DNA from: Atherix ibis
Taxonomy: Eukaryota > Arthropoda > Insecta > Diptera > Athericidae
Assembly: GCA_958298945.1 (NCBI GenBank)
Contig: OY282606.1
Coordinates: forward strand, 48,373,920 to 48,437,919
DNA: 64,000 bases
Reading direction: 5' to 3'
Part shown: positions 24,661-36,744 of the stretch, piece by piece
Numbering within the stretch: position 1 is the first letter of the stretch
Layout: the number at the start of each line of letters is the position of its first letter
The notes under the pieces: generated by a model
The model's database searches: none
Told to the model about the DNA's origin: nothing
The model's input: only the letters and a program-made list of their open reading frames with translations
Program-made: the position numbers and the translations under genes

Positions 24661-25375
24661 TACATTGACGACATCGACAGTATGATAGACTTTCATAAAG
24701 ATTGAGATGGAGGCAAAACAACTTGGGCTGCGAATAAATGAATGGAAACTAAGGTACATAGTAGCAGCGTCAGCGTAGAAGACAAAACTAATTAGCCCTA
24801 GTTGCAAAAAGATAGGAGATTATAACTTCGAAAGAGTTAAATTAATTTTCTATTTGGTGTCAAGGGTCGCAATCGATAAAAATGTAGAGGTTTCTTAAGT
24901 CAGTCTAAATTATTTCGGTCACCATAACCATAACACCGAAGCTACTGCTGTACAAGACACTAATCTTACCAGTGCTCATGTATTTTTCGGAAACTTGGGT
25001 TTTCAGCAAAAATCATTGCGAATTCTTATACGTTTTCAATAGGATGATCCTTCGAAGAACTGTTGGCCGCATTTACCATATTTTGGAGAATCCTTCCAAG
25101 AATCGAATGGTGAATAGACACCGGTGGACTGAATACTTAGTCCGTATGGATGAGAAAGATCCTCTCTGGAAAGCTTACACTTAAGTCCTAAAACTTAGTC
25201 CGTATGGATGAGAAAGACTGGAGACTTAAGCCCTAATTTCGGTGGAACGACTGCTTTAGTCAGAACGCCAAAAATATGTTGGAAGTGCCGAACTGGAAGT
25301 CCATAGCACGCAGCCGGTATGTTTGGAGTATTTTCATTCAGAAGACCTATACTGCTGATGATGATGGTTAATTCT
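24661..25375 (+). pseudogene. RTE-like retrotransposon fragment: RT catalytic box to C-terminus
   Basis: The fragment begins at the RT catalytic box (YIDDIDSM, where YADD is usual), directly after the mariner's TA. It continues as MEAKQLGLRINEWKLRYI and KKIGDYNFERVK, the block after motif C in RTE-type RTs. ILPVLMYFSETW (about 24970) and MILRRTVGRIYHI follow. VRMDEKDPLWKAY appears near 25140, and a 26-base part of that region is repeated about 58 bp later (25137 and 25195). NAKNMLEVPNWKSIARSR lies near 25267-25320. It ends close to a GAT triplet run near 25360. Several stops and frameshifts; the 5' half is missing. Related to 46949-49985 and 60622-61030. Confidence 0.75.
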
Positions 25376-27680
25376 TATATCCCTTGAGAAACTTAGTAAA
25401 AAGTTTATTTAAAGTTTTTAAAATTTCATATTAAATTTGGAAAATTCTTATTTATAAGACTGATCGGTTGTGGAAGGCCAATAAAATTATATGATTTTGA
25501 TCTAATAATATTATATGATTTTGAAGAAGTTTTTACTTTGAAATGTTTTTTGATACCATTGTCTAGAGCTCAAACGATTATTTCGATGTAAAAACGAATT
25601 TCTAAAATAATCAATCAAGAAATTTTTCCTTAAAATTAATACAAATTTTAAAAGTTTTTTAAATAAATAATTTCAAAAATTTTGAATTTTTTTTGGGGAA
25701 TTTTGTTTATTATAAATACTGTGACCACTTCAAATGAATTTACTTTTAATGGATTCTCACGAAAATGTTTATAATACGTCATAATTATACTTGCTAAAAT
25801 TCGGGTATATTCACTTTAGATACTAATTAATTCTCATTATATTTCCTTGAATTATATGTAAAACATTCAATGGAAAATCATAAAATAATTCGAAAAAAAT
25901 GTTCAGGGTTTCAGTAACATTGAAAAAGTGTGGCAAATTTGCTACTGACGTCAATCATTTTAAGGGTTCTATTACAATTTTTAATTTGTTGATAATGGTT
26001 TTACACTTTAAAAGGTGTATATTGAATAATTCCAAATTTCTATAATCGTTAATAAATTACCTTACTAAGAGTGCTTGGATAAATTTGATAATAATGCTTC
26101 GTTTGACTTTTTCTCTTACTCATTTCCATTTATCCTAATTACGAGTAACTCATTATTATGTACTTATTCCGAATATCTGATTTATGAAATTTACATTATT
26201 ACTAAATATTTGTACACAACAATATATAAAAAATCAGTAAATATGTTATTTTCACTTTTAACAGTTAAGTTTTCGATAGCCTAGATTTTAAGACTTTATT
26301 GAAAATTTTAAACGAAATTATCATATTCACCTTGAGTTTAAGTGTTACTTTTAAGCCGGTTCTACTTGATTGCATTTCAGCTTTTATTTTTACTACCATT
26401 TACACCTTCAAGTTGGTTTTAAATTTATCTAAATATTAAGTCTACTTTAATTGAGGTGGTCTTATTAAAAAAATTGGAATGGCAATATTATTTAAAATAA
26501 TTTTATTTGAAGAGCTACAAATTCAATAACTGAGCTATTTTTTAAAGATCCCTATAAAATGCGGGTTAAAAATATTTTCAATTTCTAAACTGTACATTAT
26601 TCTATATTCTATATGGTAAAGATAGTCTTATATTGATGACAGTAATCAAAAATTGTAGTAGGTGGTAACTTGAAAGAATGAAGTCACCATTATAAAGCAA
26701 GCCCTATTGTGGCTTTATAAACGGAATAAAAATTAGTGCATCTAACACAAAATATCCTACCACATGTTTTAACTTAACATCCCCAGATTATCTACACTGA
26801 GTATTATATATAATAAAATTAAACATTTTAAATTCGCAAAAGTATTTTATATATATGATAATAAAATTAAACAATTGTTTATAGGCGAGTAAATCCTCCT
26901 TTAAAATAAACACTCGTATTTATAATAGCCAACCAGTAATGATTTTATCAAAATAATGATTTTTTTATTATTTATTTTATTTTCCCAGTGAAAATATTTT
27001 TTTAAAGTCATTTACAGATGAATAGTATCCTTTAATTTTATATGCAGAAAAGTACGAAGTGCTGACATTATTTGCACATTCCACAGGGTGTTCATAAAAT
27101 GAGTTTACAGCTGTTTTCTAAAAATAATTTTAAATTGAAATATAAAACAGTAATTTTTTTATTATAAATAGAACATATAAACTTGGGAGTTATGTTGAAA
27201 AATTAATGTGGTTCAACGCCAACTTATTCACTTCACTGATGAAAAGTTCTAGAGCCAGTTACGGTTACAGCATTGTGAGTGACGTCTTCAAAGCCATACG
27301 AACCAATAACAACTATATTCGGAGCGTGGAGCCACCGAGTCACTCAAAAGGGGTGTAAAGGTCATTATTGAAATGTCTCTTGATTTTTACGACCCCAAAA
27401 GCACCTATTCGATCCCACTTAAAGCAAGGTATGCTTCATCGCTTATTATTTCCCCTAAAATTCAGGGTCTTGCTTATAGAGCTCTACAAAATTTTTGCTC
27501 CACGCTTGAAAAATGTTCAATTCTTGTACCCGGTTTGAAGAGAGTCTATCAAACACAATACAATATATTTACAGTAATTACACCATGCTTAAAATATATG
27601 TATGCACATTTGTATATTTGCTGTGCCTTCTCTCTACGACTGTTAAATATCAACTTACAAAATATCAGATAAGCTAAAGT
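25376..27680. other. AT-rich stretch, nothing recognised
   Basis: Short frames only. The interval 27230-27450 is less AT-rich and may be an old repeat, but its frames did not match a family I know. Confidence 0.5.
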
Positions 27681-27689
27681 GGCATCGAG

Positions 27690-28148
27690 TTAAATTTATT
27701 TTCAAAGCATCGAGGCTGCTCCACATATAAAATGCTCCAGACAAAAATACGACCAAATAATAATAATAATACATCCACAAATAATACGGGACTAACATCA
27801 TTGCCAGTGCGACGAAACCTGACATTTGCTGAGATTGCATCGAGGCAGAAACAACATCAACAACAGCAACAACAACCTCAACAACAAAACCTTTCACATC
27901 AACCTCCTCATCAACAACAACAGCGCCAGCAACATCACCAACACCAGGAACAGCAGCAACAACAACAACAACAAAAAAATTGTAGTTATGTTCCTATTCC
28001 TCCCCCATTACCCTCCTCCTCAGACCTAAAAACACTTCTTTCTACAATAACTAACAAATTAATTCAAGAAATTACTCTTCTTCTCACTCCTCTATTAACT
28101 GCTTTAACAGCCGCCATTTCCTCACTAACAACCAATATGAATAAATAA
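27690..28148 (+). pseudogene. Jockey ORF1 C-terminal remnant, glutamine-rich
   Basis: An open frame of 138 codons whose first ATG is at 27732. The residues before it (TYKMLQTKIRPN) look like the end of the conserved ORF1 zinc-knuckle region, so this is the tail of a longer nucleic-acid-binding, Gag-like protein. It contains a short N tract, NLTFAEIASRQ, a long CAA/CAG-coded glutamine tract (about residues 42-85), a proline cluster and a leucine-rich C-terminus (about residues 96-135) typical of Jockey ORF1. The stop TAA is directly followed by the ATG of ORF2 (TAAATG), which suggests coupled translation in the parent element. The zinc knuckles themselves are absent. Confidence 0.7.
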
Positions 28149-30820
28149 ATGTTCTCGTCAACCGATAAATCCCTATCCATCCTTCTCTGGAATGCTAACG
28201 GACTGACTTTACACCGACAAGAACTAGATATTCTCTTACACAACAAACGCATAGACGTTGCACTGATTACAGAAACTCACTTTACGTCCAGGTCTTTTTT
28301 GGCTATACGTGACTATAAAACATACAGAACTGACCATCCAGACAGCACAGCACACGGTGGAACTGCCATCCTTATTAGAAACTCCTTAAATCATTCATTC
28401 CACTCACAAACTGCCACCGAATCCCTTCAGTCAATAGTTATTACCCTTCAATGTAAATCATTTACCTTTAACGTTGCATCCGTTCGTTGTCCTCCAAATA
28501 AAAAATTAACTCCCATACAATTTGATTCCTTCCTCAAATCAATTGGAAAATCTTTCATCGCGGGAGGAGATTATAATGCCAAGCACCCTAAATGGGGTTG
28601 CCGTGTTTCGAATCCCCGAGGAAATATTCTCCAAGAACTCCTCTCCCATACCACTCTTGAGGTCCTATCTCCTCCCATGCACACATATTGGCCGACCAGT
28701 GTCAGAAATCTTCCCGATATTCTAGACTATTTCATAACCACACCTATCCATTCCATTAATACTACCATAGATACACTCCTTGACCTAAATTCCGAACATT
28801 GCCCGGTTCTCCTAACACTAGACACACCTCCTTCCTTAAAATCCTATCCTGCCAAACTTGTAAATGGGAAAGTTGATTGGGACATTTTTAGACAGAACTT
28901 AGACCAACAGATTCATTTACAACAAAGCTTTAAGAACATACAAGAAATAGACGATGCTGTAAACGACTTGACTGTTTGCATTCAGAACTCAATCACTAAC
29001 GCCCACATAACTCATAACAAACCAACTATACGAGAACATGACTATAATCTTCCGCAAAAAGTTCGCAGCTTGATAAGCGAGAAACATCGAGCCAGGGCCC
29101 GGTGGCAACGTTCAAGAATGCCAAATGAGAAGAAAAAACTGAACCAACTACAACGAGAACTGAAACAAGAAATAATTAATTATAACAACGAACGATTTAC
29201 TGAATACACAGAATCACTAACAACTAATAAGTCACTCTGGACAGCTACCAAACGAATTCTCAAATACAAAACCGCTACACACTCGCTCCGGAAGACCGAC
29301 GGAGCCTGGGCAAAAACGGACAAACAGAAAGCCGACATCTTCGGTAAACACTTAGAAAACATCTTTAAACCTCACGAAGATGTCCAATACATTCTTCATG
29401 ACGAACAAATATTCCGACAAATATCAACTCAGTTGCCTATAAGTCCACCTCCTAAGTTTTTCACTCCTTCCGAAGTTAAATTCACAATAAAACACCTTTC
29501 CATTAAAAAAGCCCCAGGATATAACCTAATAACTTCAGAAATCCTGAAGCAAATTTCCAAAAAAACCATAGTCCTGATAACCTATATTTATAATAGTATC
29601 CTCCGCACATCATTTTTTCCTTCCCTGTGGAAATTTTCCATAATTAAGATGATCCCAAAACCCAATAAGCCCAAAAACCTTCCTGCCTCATATAGACCTA
29701 TAAGCCTCCTTCCCATGTTATCAAAAATCCTAGAAAATTAATCCTAAAACGCCTTTATCCCATTTTTGAATCCGAGGGTGTCATTCCTCAGCATCAGTTT
29801 GGATTTCGACCTGAGCATTCCACTATCCAGCAGTGTCATCGCGTAGTCGATTACATAGCGTGTTCGCTTGAGCGAAAGGAATACTGCCCAGGCGTGTTTC
29901 TTGATATTTCGCATGCTTTCGACCGTGTATGGCACCGTGGATTGCTTTGGAAGTTGCAGCGAGTCCTACCCCCGGGTTATTTCCACATCCTTAAATCTTA
30001 TCTCTCAGACCGATATTTTCAGGTAGCTGAAAATATTGAGTACTCTGACATTTTTCCAATTTCCGCCGGTGTCCCTAAAGGAAGTATCCTAGGTCCTATC
30101 CTTTATAACATTTATACCCACGATATTCCTTGCCACAACAACATCCTAACCGCAACATATGCTGATGATACAGCCATCCTGACACATCACAAAGATCCTT
30201 CCACAGCCATTAGTACCCTACAGAGCCATATCCACTCCTTAGAAACTTGGTTCAAAAGGTGGAGAGTGAAGGTAAATGAGCAAAAATCTGCTCATGTAAC
30301 TTTCACACTCTGCCGAGAACAAATTCCCGACATAACCCTAAACGGCAGTATTATTCCACAAAAAAATAGCGTACGTTACCTTGGACTTATATTCGACAAA
30401 CGGTTAACCTGGAACCTTCATATGAAAACTAAAAGACGTGACCTTAACGGACGATACAAACAATTAATACGTCTCCTAGACAGTAAATCAAAACTTACAA
30501 CAAGAAGTAAACTATTACTATACAATACGGTTCTGAAACCAATATGGACATATGGTCTAGAACTTTGGGGTTCGACTAAGCATTCCAACTCCCTTCCAAT
30601 CCAATCCCTACAATCCTGAATCCTTCGTAAAATTGTCAATGCCCCTCTTTATGTACGAAACACTGTTATCCAACTGTGCATCTCCCGATATAAAAAAATC
30701 CATTCGCATCTATCCTTCCACCCTAATCCTTTAGGAAGGGAACTTTTCACTCCCACCCTTCCAGTATACACCCATCGACATTTAAAACGGCGATGGCCGA
30801 GAGATTCTCTAAAATTATAA
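28149..30820 (+). pseudogene. Jockey ORF2: endonuclease-reverse transcriptase with one frameshift and one stop
   Basis: The first 530 codons are open. The N-terminal AP-like endonuclease shows LLWNANGL, ITETHFTSR, FIAGGDYNAKHPKWG and NSEHCPVLL; the last normally reads SDH, so a catalytic Asp is Glu here. The RT then begins (KKAPGYNLITSEIL, YRPISLLP). A one-base loss in an A run near 29737 breaks the frame at KILEN. The other frame resumes at LILKRLYPIFES and carries motif A (VFLDISHAFDRVW), motif B (GVPKGSILGPILYNIY) and the catalytic YADD (TATYADDTAIL). A TGA at 30617-30619 interrupts LQS-ILRKIV, and about a dozen codons are missing after NTVIQ. The terminal stop is at 30818-30820. Function in the parent: nicking target DNA and target-primed reverse transcription. 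Confidence 0.9.
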
Positions 30821-31346
30821 AATAAAATTACCCTGTTTTAGACGTAACATCGATGGGTGTTTTCCTCCACATGTCTTCATGTCCTTGTATATTCCCTTAA
30901 AAAATCTGCTTGTTACTAGCATAGGTAGTTGTAGATAACATTAAAATAAAAAAAAATAAAAAATAAAAAAAAATTAACGGTAAGGTCCTTGTTTGTTCTG
31001 TGGAAATATGATCTCGATAGAGAAGGATACACTTAAAAATTCTTGACTTTATAAGAAAAAATTTTACACAATGATTTAAGCAAGAATAGTAAATATTTAT
31101 TTATACTATACTTGATTGTTGTTATATTAATTCATTTTTATAAACAATTAAAATTTACAATATTTCTTAATTAATTTTTCACTTCTAAGAAAAGAGGAAG
31201 TTAAAAGTGTTCAAATCATAGAATTTGTCAAATAAATTATTCGCTATTTGAAGGATCCCGACAACTATAAAAAAATTAAGGCAGATTAAAAATATTACGA
31301 AAATATTGCCAAATTTCAAGATACGTAAAAGATTTTGCACTATAAG

Positions 31347-31416
31347 TGAGAAAAATTTCTTGAAAAGATGGTACTTCTATTTGAGAAATATTTCTTGAAA
31401 AGATGGTACTTCTGTA
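31347..31416 (+). repeat. 35-bp tandem duplication
   Basis: Two adjacent 35-bp units starting at 31347 and 31382, each TGAGAAA-TATTTC-like then CTTGAAAAGATGGTACTTCT. They differ at very few positions, which suggests a recent slippage duplication. Confidence 0.8.
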
Positions 31417-31417
31417 T

Positions 31418-31460
31418 CCCACAGATACCTTTTTTTTTAAAAAATAAAGGTATCTGTTGG
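31418..31460. other. 12-bp hairpin with A/T-rich loop
   Basis: ACAGATACCTTT (31421-31432) pairs perfectly with AAAGGTATCTGT (31446-31457). T and A runs in the loop can extend the stem, and CC/GG pairs add to it outside a one-base mismatch. It begins right after the 35-bp tandem duplication. Function unknown. Confidence 0.6.
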
Positions 31461-31897
31461 ATCCGTAATGGCGTATCGTGTTATATAATATCATGGATAT
31501 ATTGCTTTATTATTCATCGAATGAGAAAATTTTTTCGAAACTGTATAAATAAAAAAGTTTGAAGAATTCTTCTGATCTAAAGATTATTAAATATCTCTGG
31601 AGATGGATGTCGACAGACAATATTTTAAGGTTCAAACGAAAATAAAGAAAAAAATAAAACGGAACTTAAAGCTGCCTTAATAAGATATGGAGGTACATTT
31701 CTTTACAATTATTGGAAAGTCCCTTTCAGACAGATAAGAAAAGGTAAAAATCAAAATTAGAGATCCTAGAAAATCAAAAAAAAAATCTCTAAATAAATAA
31801 AAATGAAAATAAATGTCGTCTTTCCAATTTTATAATTTTATTATTCGTAAGCTTAATCGAGTATCATGCTTTTATAATAGTTATTTTTACAGTAATA

Positions 31898-33187
31898 CGA
31901 GGGTCATTCACAAAGTACTTAGCCTACAAAAGAAAAACGAAAATTTTGGAAAGGTGGCAATTTATTTTTCCATATAATCTCCTTCAAGCTCGATACACTT
32001 GGCCCAGCGTTGTTCTAACTTTTTTAACCCGTCCAAAAAATCCATTTTCTCGAGGGAAGCAAAATAGGCCTCCGGGGCGACGATGACCTCCTCATTGGAC
32101 CCAAATCTATTCCCGGCTAGTGATTTTTTCAGGTTTGGAAACAAAAAGTAGTCACAGGGGGCCAAATCTAGAGAGTACGGTGGATGGGGCAGCAATTCGT
32201 AGCGCAATTCGACCAATTTGGCCATGGCGACGGCGGAGGTGTGAGCCGGCGCGTTGTCGTGGTGGAACAGCACTTTTTTCTTCGCAAAGCGGGGCCGCTT
32301 TTTCTTCAATTTCACGTCAAATCGGCCCAATAAGTCAGCATAGTAGCGCCCCGTGATTGTTTTACCCTTCTCGAGGTAATCGATGTGGATCACACCTTGT
32401 GAATCCCAGAAAACGGTGGCCATCACCTTTCCGGCCGATCGAACAGTCTTCGCCTTCTTCGGAGCACGTTCGCCGGGTGAAGTCCACTGTTTCGACTGTT
32501 CCTTGGTCTCTGGTGTGTACTAGTGAATCCATGTTTCGTCGACGGTCACGAAACGACGCAAGAACTCCACTGGATTGCGCTGAAACAGCGCCAAACACGT
32601 CGCCGATGTGGTCTCACGGTTGCGCTTGTTTTCCGGTGTGAGCAAACGCAGCACCCATCGCGCCGACAGCTTTCTCATGCCCAGTTCTTCGTGTAGAATA
32701 TGATGCACCATTCCTACTGCGATGCCCACAGTCTCAGCTATCTCGTGAACCTTCAATCGACGGTCTGCCAACACGAGATCGTGGACTTTTTTAACGATTT
32801 CCTCCGTAGCAGCCGTTTTCGGGGCACCTGGGCGTGGTTCATCAAAAACCGACGTGCGGCCACGAACAAACTCGTTGAACCAATTCTTGACGGTCGCCAT
32901 CGAAGGAGAAGAGTCACCATACACAGCATCCAAGCGATCTTTGATTTCGCTGCGCGTTTTCCCTTCCAAAAACAAGAATCTAATCACCGAACGATATTGT
33001 TCTTTTTCCATTTTTGTGCAACCGACCGACACGCTCGCTTTCAAAGGCTCTCAAAACAAAACTAATGAAGGGAATTGACTGAAACTGACAGTAGGCTACT
33101 AAAAGAATGTACTGCACGATGGTAAATTTCTTTTGTGACAGCAGTTCCATCGGGCGGTGAGGCTAAGTACTTGTTGAATGACCCTCG
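31898..33187 (-). mobile_element. Mariner element, family B, copy B1
   Basis: TA flanks at 31896-31897 and 33188-33189. The ends are CGAGGGTCATTCACAAAGTA at the left and, inverted from the right, CGAGGGTCATTCAACAAGTA. Similarity continues through CTTAGCCT, about 28 bp. Length 1290 bp. The transposase is on the minus strand. A second copy, B2, lies 2.3 kb away in the opposite orientation. Confidence 0.93.
31962..33011 (-). pseudogene. Mariner transposase B1, single nonsense codon
   Basis: The ATG is on the complement of 33009-33011 (MEKEQYRSVIRFLFLEGKTR). About 163 codons run through both HTH domains (TVKNWFNEFVRGRTS, then VHHILHEELGMRKLSARWV) into the first catalytic block FVTVDETWIH, where TAG (32520-32522) replaces the Trp codon seen in the sister copies. 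The frame then continues without a shift to the end. It includes LFHHDNAPAHTSAVAM and LAPCDYFLF (34 residues between aspartates) and ends GDYMEK. PYSLDLAP replaces PYSPDLAP near the third Asp. One base change separates it from an open frame, so it is a recent loss. Confidence 0.92.
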
Positions 33188-33189
33188 TA

Positions 33190-34796
33190 AATTAAAAAAT
33201 TATATAGAAAATGTTCAGCGTAGAACTATAGAAAATCTTCAGCTTATTTTGCGTGTGAACTCAATTACCACTTATAAAACTAAAAGAATATGTATTTTTT
33301 TTATATTCTTTTCTTTTAAAGAATACAATAAATAAATGTGCCTAGCGCGTTGTATAAGCCCAGGTGGGTTTTAAGGACTTTTTGCTTAACATTTACTTAA
33401 AAATTGTGTAAATTTAAAATTAAGATAATTCTTGTATTTTTTAAATCAAATTTAATAAAATAGTTTCTTTAATTTAATATACAATTTTTTCTTTAAAAAT
33501 TTTGTGTATTTGAAAAATGTAGAAAATGAATATTATGAAATTTATACTTGATTTACCAGAAAGTTGAAATCATACAACAAATCTCCTCAAAAATATAATA
33601 TTTTTGTTATTATTTAAAATTTATTTTAAATTCCATAGAAAAATAATATTTATTTTCTTGTCATGACCTTACAATTTGAACACTTGTATTGGAAAATGTA
33701 TATGAAAAAAAAGATAAAATCGACGAATTGTGTTATTGTTGTTATGTCAACTTAAAATATCTGTGATTGTTTGAAAATACTTCAATCTTATGGGGGTTTA
33801 GGTGAGCTTGCAAACAAAAGGCCATCACAATTTACCAAGAGTATATCAAACAACAGGTTCGAAGTAATGTCGATGAGATAAAGTGTAAGATCTAAGAATC
33901 TACAATACAATATCCAAAAACCTTAATCTCCCTCTATTGTACTGTAATTCCAGTAATACCTCACTTAATGGGAATACTTGAGTTTGTATTTGTCTAGAAT
34001 ATTCCTTGATCTTATATGAGAGTAACGAACAGAGAGAAGAAAAGAATCGACAAATATAATCTAATGAGCATGTGGAATTCAGTATCATAAGGATATACTC
34101 GTACATCTACCTGGTATTTATTACGAGTATACACATTGTGCAAATCTAGAAAGGTATGTATACGATGCCAAACTTGCCTCATTTTCCAGGCTTTTCTGCT
34201 TCAGTTGTGTAAGCTTTGTATCAACCAACCTGTCCTGAATTGACAGTAGACTAATACCAAGAACCTTGTGTACTAACGCGTACCGGTGGAAATTGTAAAA
34301 AAAAAACAAGACATAAGAAGATATTTGAAAACCACAAGTGAGCTAAATACCCATTCTAACAAACATAATATAATCTGTAGGGAATAAGGATGGGAAGAAA
34401 TTTGGGAATATGCATAGGAGTATTTCTTTTTTCTTTTTGGAGGGCAAAGGGGTTGGTAGATAATCGTATGTGGAAATATAAGCGAATACGAACGAAAAAT
34501 TTGAATTTCCTGTGGTGTAACAATGGAATTTACTGCTTAAAATTATTTTCAAAATATCTACATGTCAAGTGAGTGTCAAAAAATTCTCATAACTAAAGTC
34601 GTATACATTTAAACTTTAGTTACTACTAAATATCCTTTATAGCCACAAGCTTATATAAGATGTGAATATAAATCAAACAAAAATATTTAAAAACATATTT
34701 TTTCGAAATATTATCATTTTATTATATAATTTTTTAGACAAAAATTGTCTTTTCCAAAAATTATCTTGGCCTTCATAAATGTATATTATATTTGTA
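33190..34796. other. Spacer between inverted mariners, no gene recognised
   Basis: AT-rich spacer with short frames only. I see no motif I can assign. Confidence 0.5.
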
Positions 34797-35450
34797 CGAG
34801 GTGTGCCCGAAAAGTTATTCAATTTTTTTGCGACAATTTTATTTTGGGCAACTGTATATCGGCGGATTTGTTGGGGTCCAAAAAGGATAGACCTTAAATC
34901 AGTTGAATTGAGGAGATAAAGAACCACAAACATTTATTTTTCGTCAAAAAAATGTTCATGAAGTTGGTCTCGTAATAGTTAGCGTTGTCATGATGGAGCA
35001 TCCTAGTATCTGTAACATTTGATCTATTGCGCAGAACCTTTTTTTCGCGGTCTTTCCAGCATTACTAACCAACTTCTTTTGAGCCTTCCAAATACTACTC
35101 ATAAAGAGCCCTAATTTATTTCACATTTTCATCAATTTTTTATGTTGAAGGTTCGTCTCTCCTGCTTATTGGTTCTCTAAAATTGACATGGCACCGAAAA
35201 ATTTATGTTCTTGTTAAGGAATATATTTTTCGAATTCACCAGGCTCATAAAATTTAATGCCACTTTGTTGCTCAAAATTTCAGTGTTTCATTTTTCATAA
35301 AGTTCTACAAAAATACAACTGCACTTATCATGTTCTAGAGGTTTGAGTATTTACCAAACGAGTTTGAAAATTTTATACTGCTTTTTAGAAGAACCTATGT
35401 AATAGGAAATGCTGTAGTGTTGCCAAATCACTTTCAGTGATGACAATCTC
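34797..35450 (-). pseudogene. Decayed mariner-like relic with one visible terminal repeat
   Basis: The left end at 34797 reads TACGAGGTGTGCCCGAAAAG, similar in layout to the family E terminus. On the minus strand, a block near 34975-35000 reads LHHDNA followed by TNFMNIFLTKNKCL, matching the second catalytic Asp and what follows it in mariner. Sequence upstream on that strand is too decayed to align with confidence. No matching right TIR was found before the B2 element begins. Confidence 0.45.
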
Positions 35451-35464
35451 TGTCACACATTGTA

Positions 35465-36742
35465 CGAGGGTCATTCAACAAGTACTTAGCCTCACCGCCC
35501 GATGGAACTGCTGTCACAAAAGAAATTTACCATCGTGCAGTACATTCTTTTAATAGCCTACAGTCAAAGTTTCAGCATATTTCCTTCATTAGTTTTGTTT
35601 TGAGAGCCTTTGAAAGCGAGCGTGTCGGTCGGTTGCACAAAAATGGAAAAAGAACAATATCGTTCGGTGATTAGATTCTTGTTTTTGGAAGGGAAAACGC
35701 GCAGCGAAATCAAAGATCGCTTGGATGCTGTGTATGGTGACTCTTCTCCTTCGATGGCGACCGTCAAGAATTGGTTCAACGAGTTTGTTCGTGGCCGCAC
35801 GTCGGTTTTTGATGAGCCACGCCCAGGTGCCCCAAAAACGGCTCCTACGGAGGAAAACGTTAAAAAAGTTCACGATCTTGTGTTGGCAGACCCTCGATTT
35901 AAGGTTCACGAGATAGCTGAGTTTGTGGACATCGCAGTTGGAACGGTGCATCATATCTACACGAAGAACTGGGCATGAGAAAGCTGTCGGCGCGATGGGT
36001 GCCGCGTTTGCTCACACCGGAAAACAAGCGCAACCGTGAGACCACATCGGCGACGTGTTTGGCGCTGTTTCAGCGCAATCCAGCGGAGTTCTTGCGTCGT
36101 TTCGTGACCGTCGACGAAACATGGATTCACTGGTACACACCAGAGACCAAGGAACAGTCGAAACAGTGGACTTCACCCGGCGAACGTGCTCCGAAGAAGG
36201 CGAAGACTGTTCGATCGGCCGGAAAGGTGATGGCCACCGTTTTCTGGGATCCACAAGGTGTGATCCACATCGATTACCTCGAGAACGGTAAAAAAATCAC
36301 GGGGCGCTACTATGCTGACTTATTGGGCCGATTTGACGTCGAATTGAAGAAAAAGCGGCCCCGCTTTGCGAAGAAAAAAGTGCTGTTCCACCACGACAAC
36401 GCGCCGGCTCACACCTCCGCCATCGCCATGGCCAAATTGGTCGAATTGCTGCCCATCCACCGTACTCTCCAGATTTGGCCCCCTGTGACGTCTTTTTGTT
36501 TCCAAACCTGAAAAAATCACTCGCCGGGAATAGATTTGGGTCGAATGAGGAGGTCATCGTCGCCACGGAGGCCTATTTTGCTTCCCTCGAGAAAATGTAT
36601 TTTTTGGACGGGTTAAAAAAGTTAGAGCATCGCTGGGCCAAGTGCATCGAGCTTGACGGAGATTATGTGGAAAAATAAATTGCCACCTTTCCAAAATTTC
36701 CGTTTTTCTTTTGTAGGCTAAGTACTTGTTGAATGACCCTCG
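35465..36742 (+). mobile_element. Mariner element, family B, copy B2
   Basis: TA flanks at 35463-35464 and 36743-36744. The ends match B1 (CGAGGGTCATTCAACAAGTA, inverted at the right). Length 1278 bp, with the transposase on the plus strand. Together with B1 it forms a long inverted repeat. Confidence 0.93.
35643..36678 (+). pseudogene. Mariner transposase B2, two frameshifts
   Basis: The start MEKEQYRSVIRFLF at 35643 matches B1. Loss of one T near 35958 ends the first frame in HHIYTKNWA, where the sisters read HHILHEELGMRKL. The next frame (35975-36511) carries RWVPRLLTPENKRNRE, VTVDETWIHWYTPE with the Trp intact, and FHHDNAPAHTSA. A second lesion near 36450, a 12-base and one further base loss within VELRYELLPHPP, shifts the frame again. 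The last segment (APCDVFLFPNLKK to GDYVEK, ending 36678) reads in a third frame. Its triad residues are all still encoded but not in one frame. Confidence 0.92.
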
Positions 36743-36744
36743 TA

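Larger units (their letters stand above)
27685..30975 (+). mobile_element. Jockey-clade non-LTR retrotransposon, 5'-truncated, best-preserved copy
   Basis: Order: end of ORF1, ORF2 (endonuclease then RT, no RNase H), 3' untranslated region, A-rich tail at about 30945-30975. This is the Jockey arrangement. The 5' boundary is estimated from where ORF1-like reading starts, since most of ORF1 and the 5' promoter are missing, as is usual after incomplete reverse transcription. The coding part is less AT-rich than the surroundings. I could not define a target-site duplication. Confidence 0.85.

Noticed and set aside
32700..33078. Plus-strand ORFs over mariner B1 (and equivalents over A1, B2, B3, A3)
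   Set aside because: Antisense frames of the transposase; they recur in every copy simply because the copies are similar.
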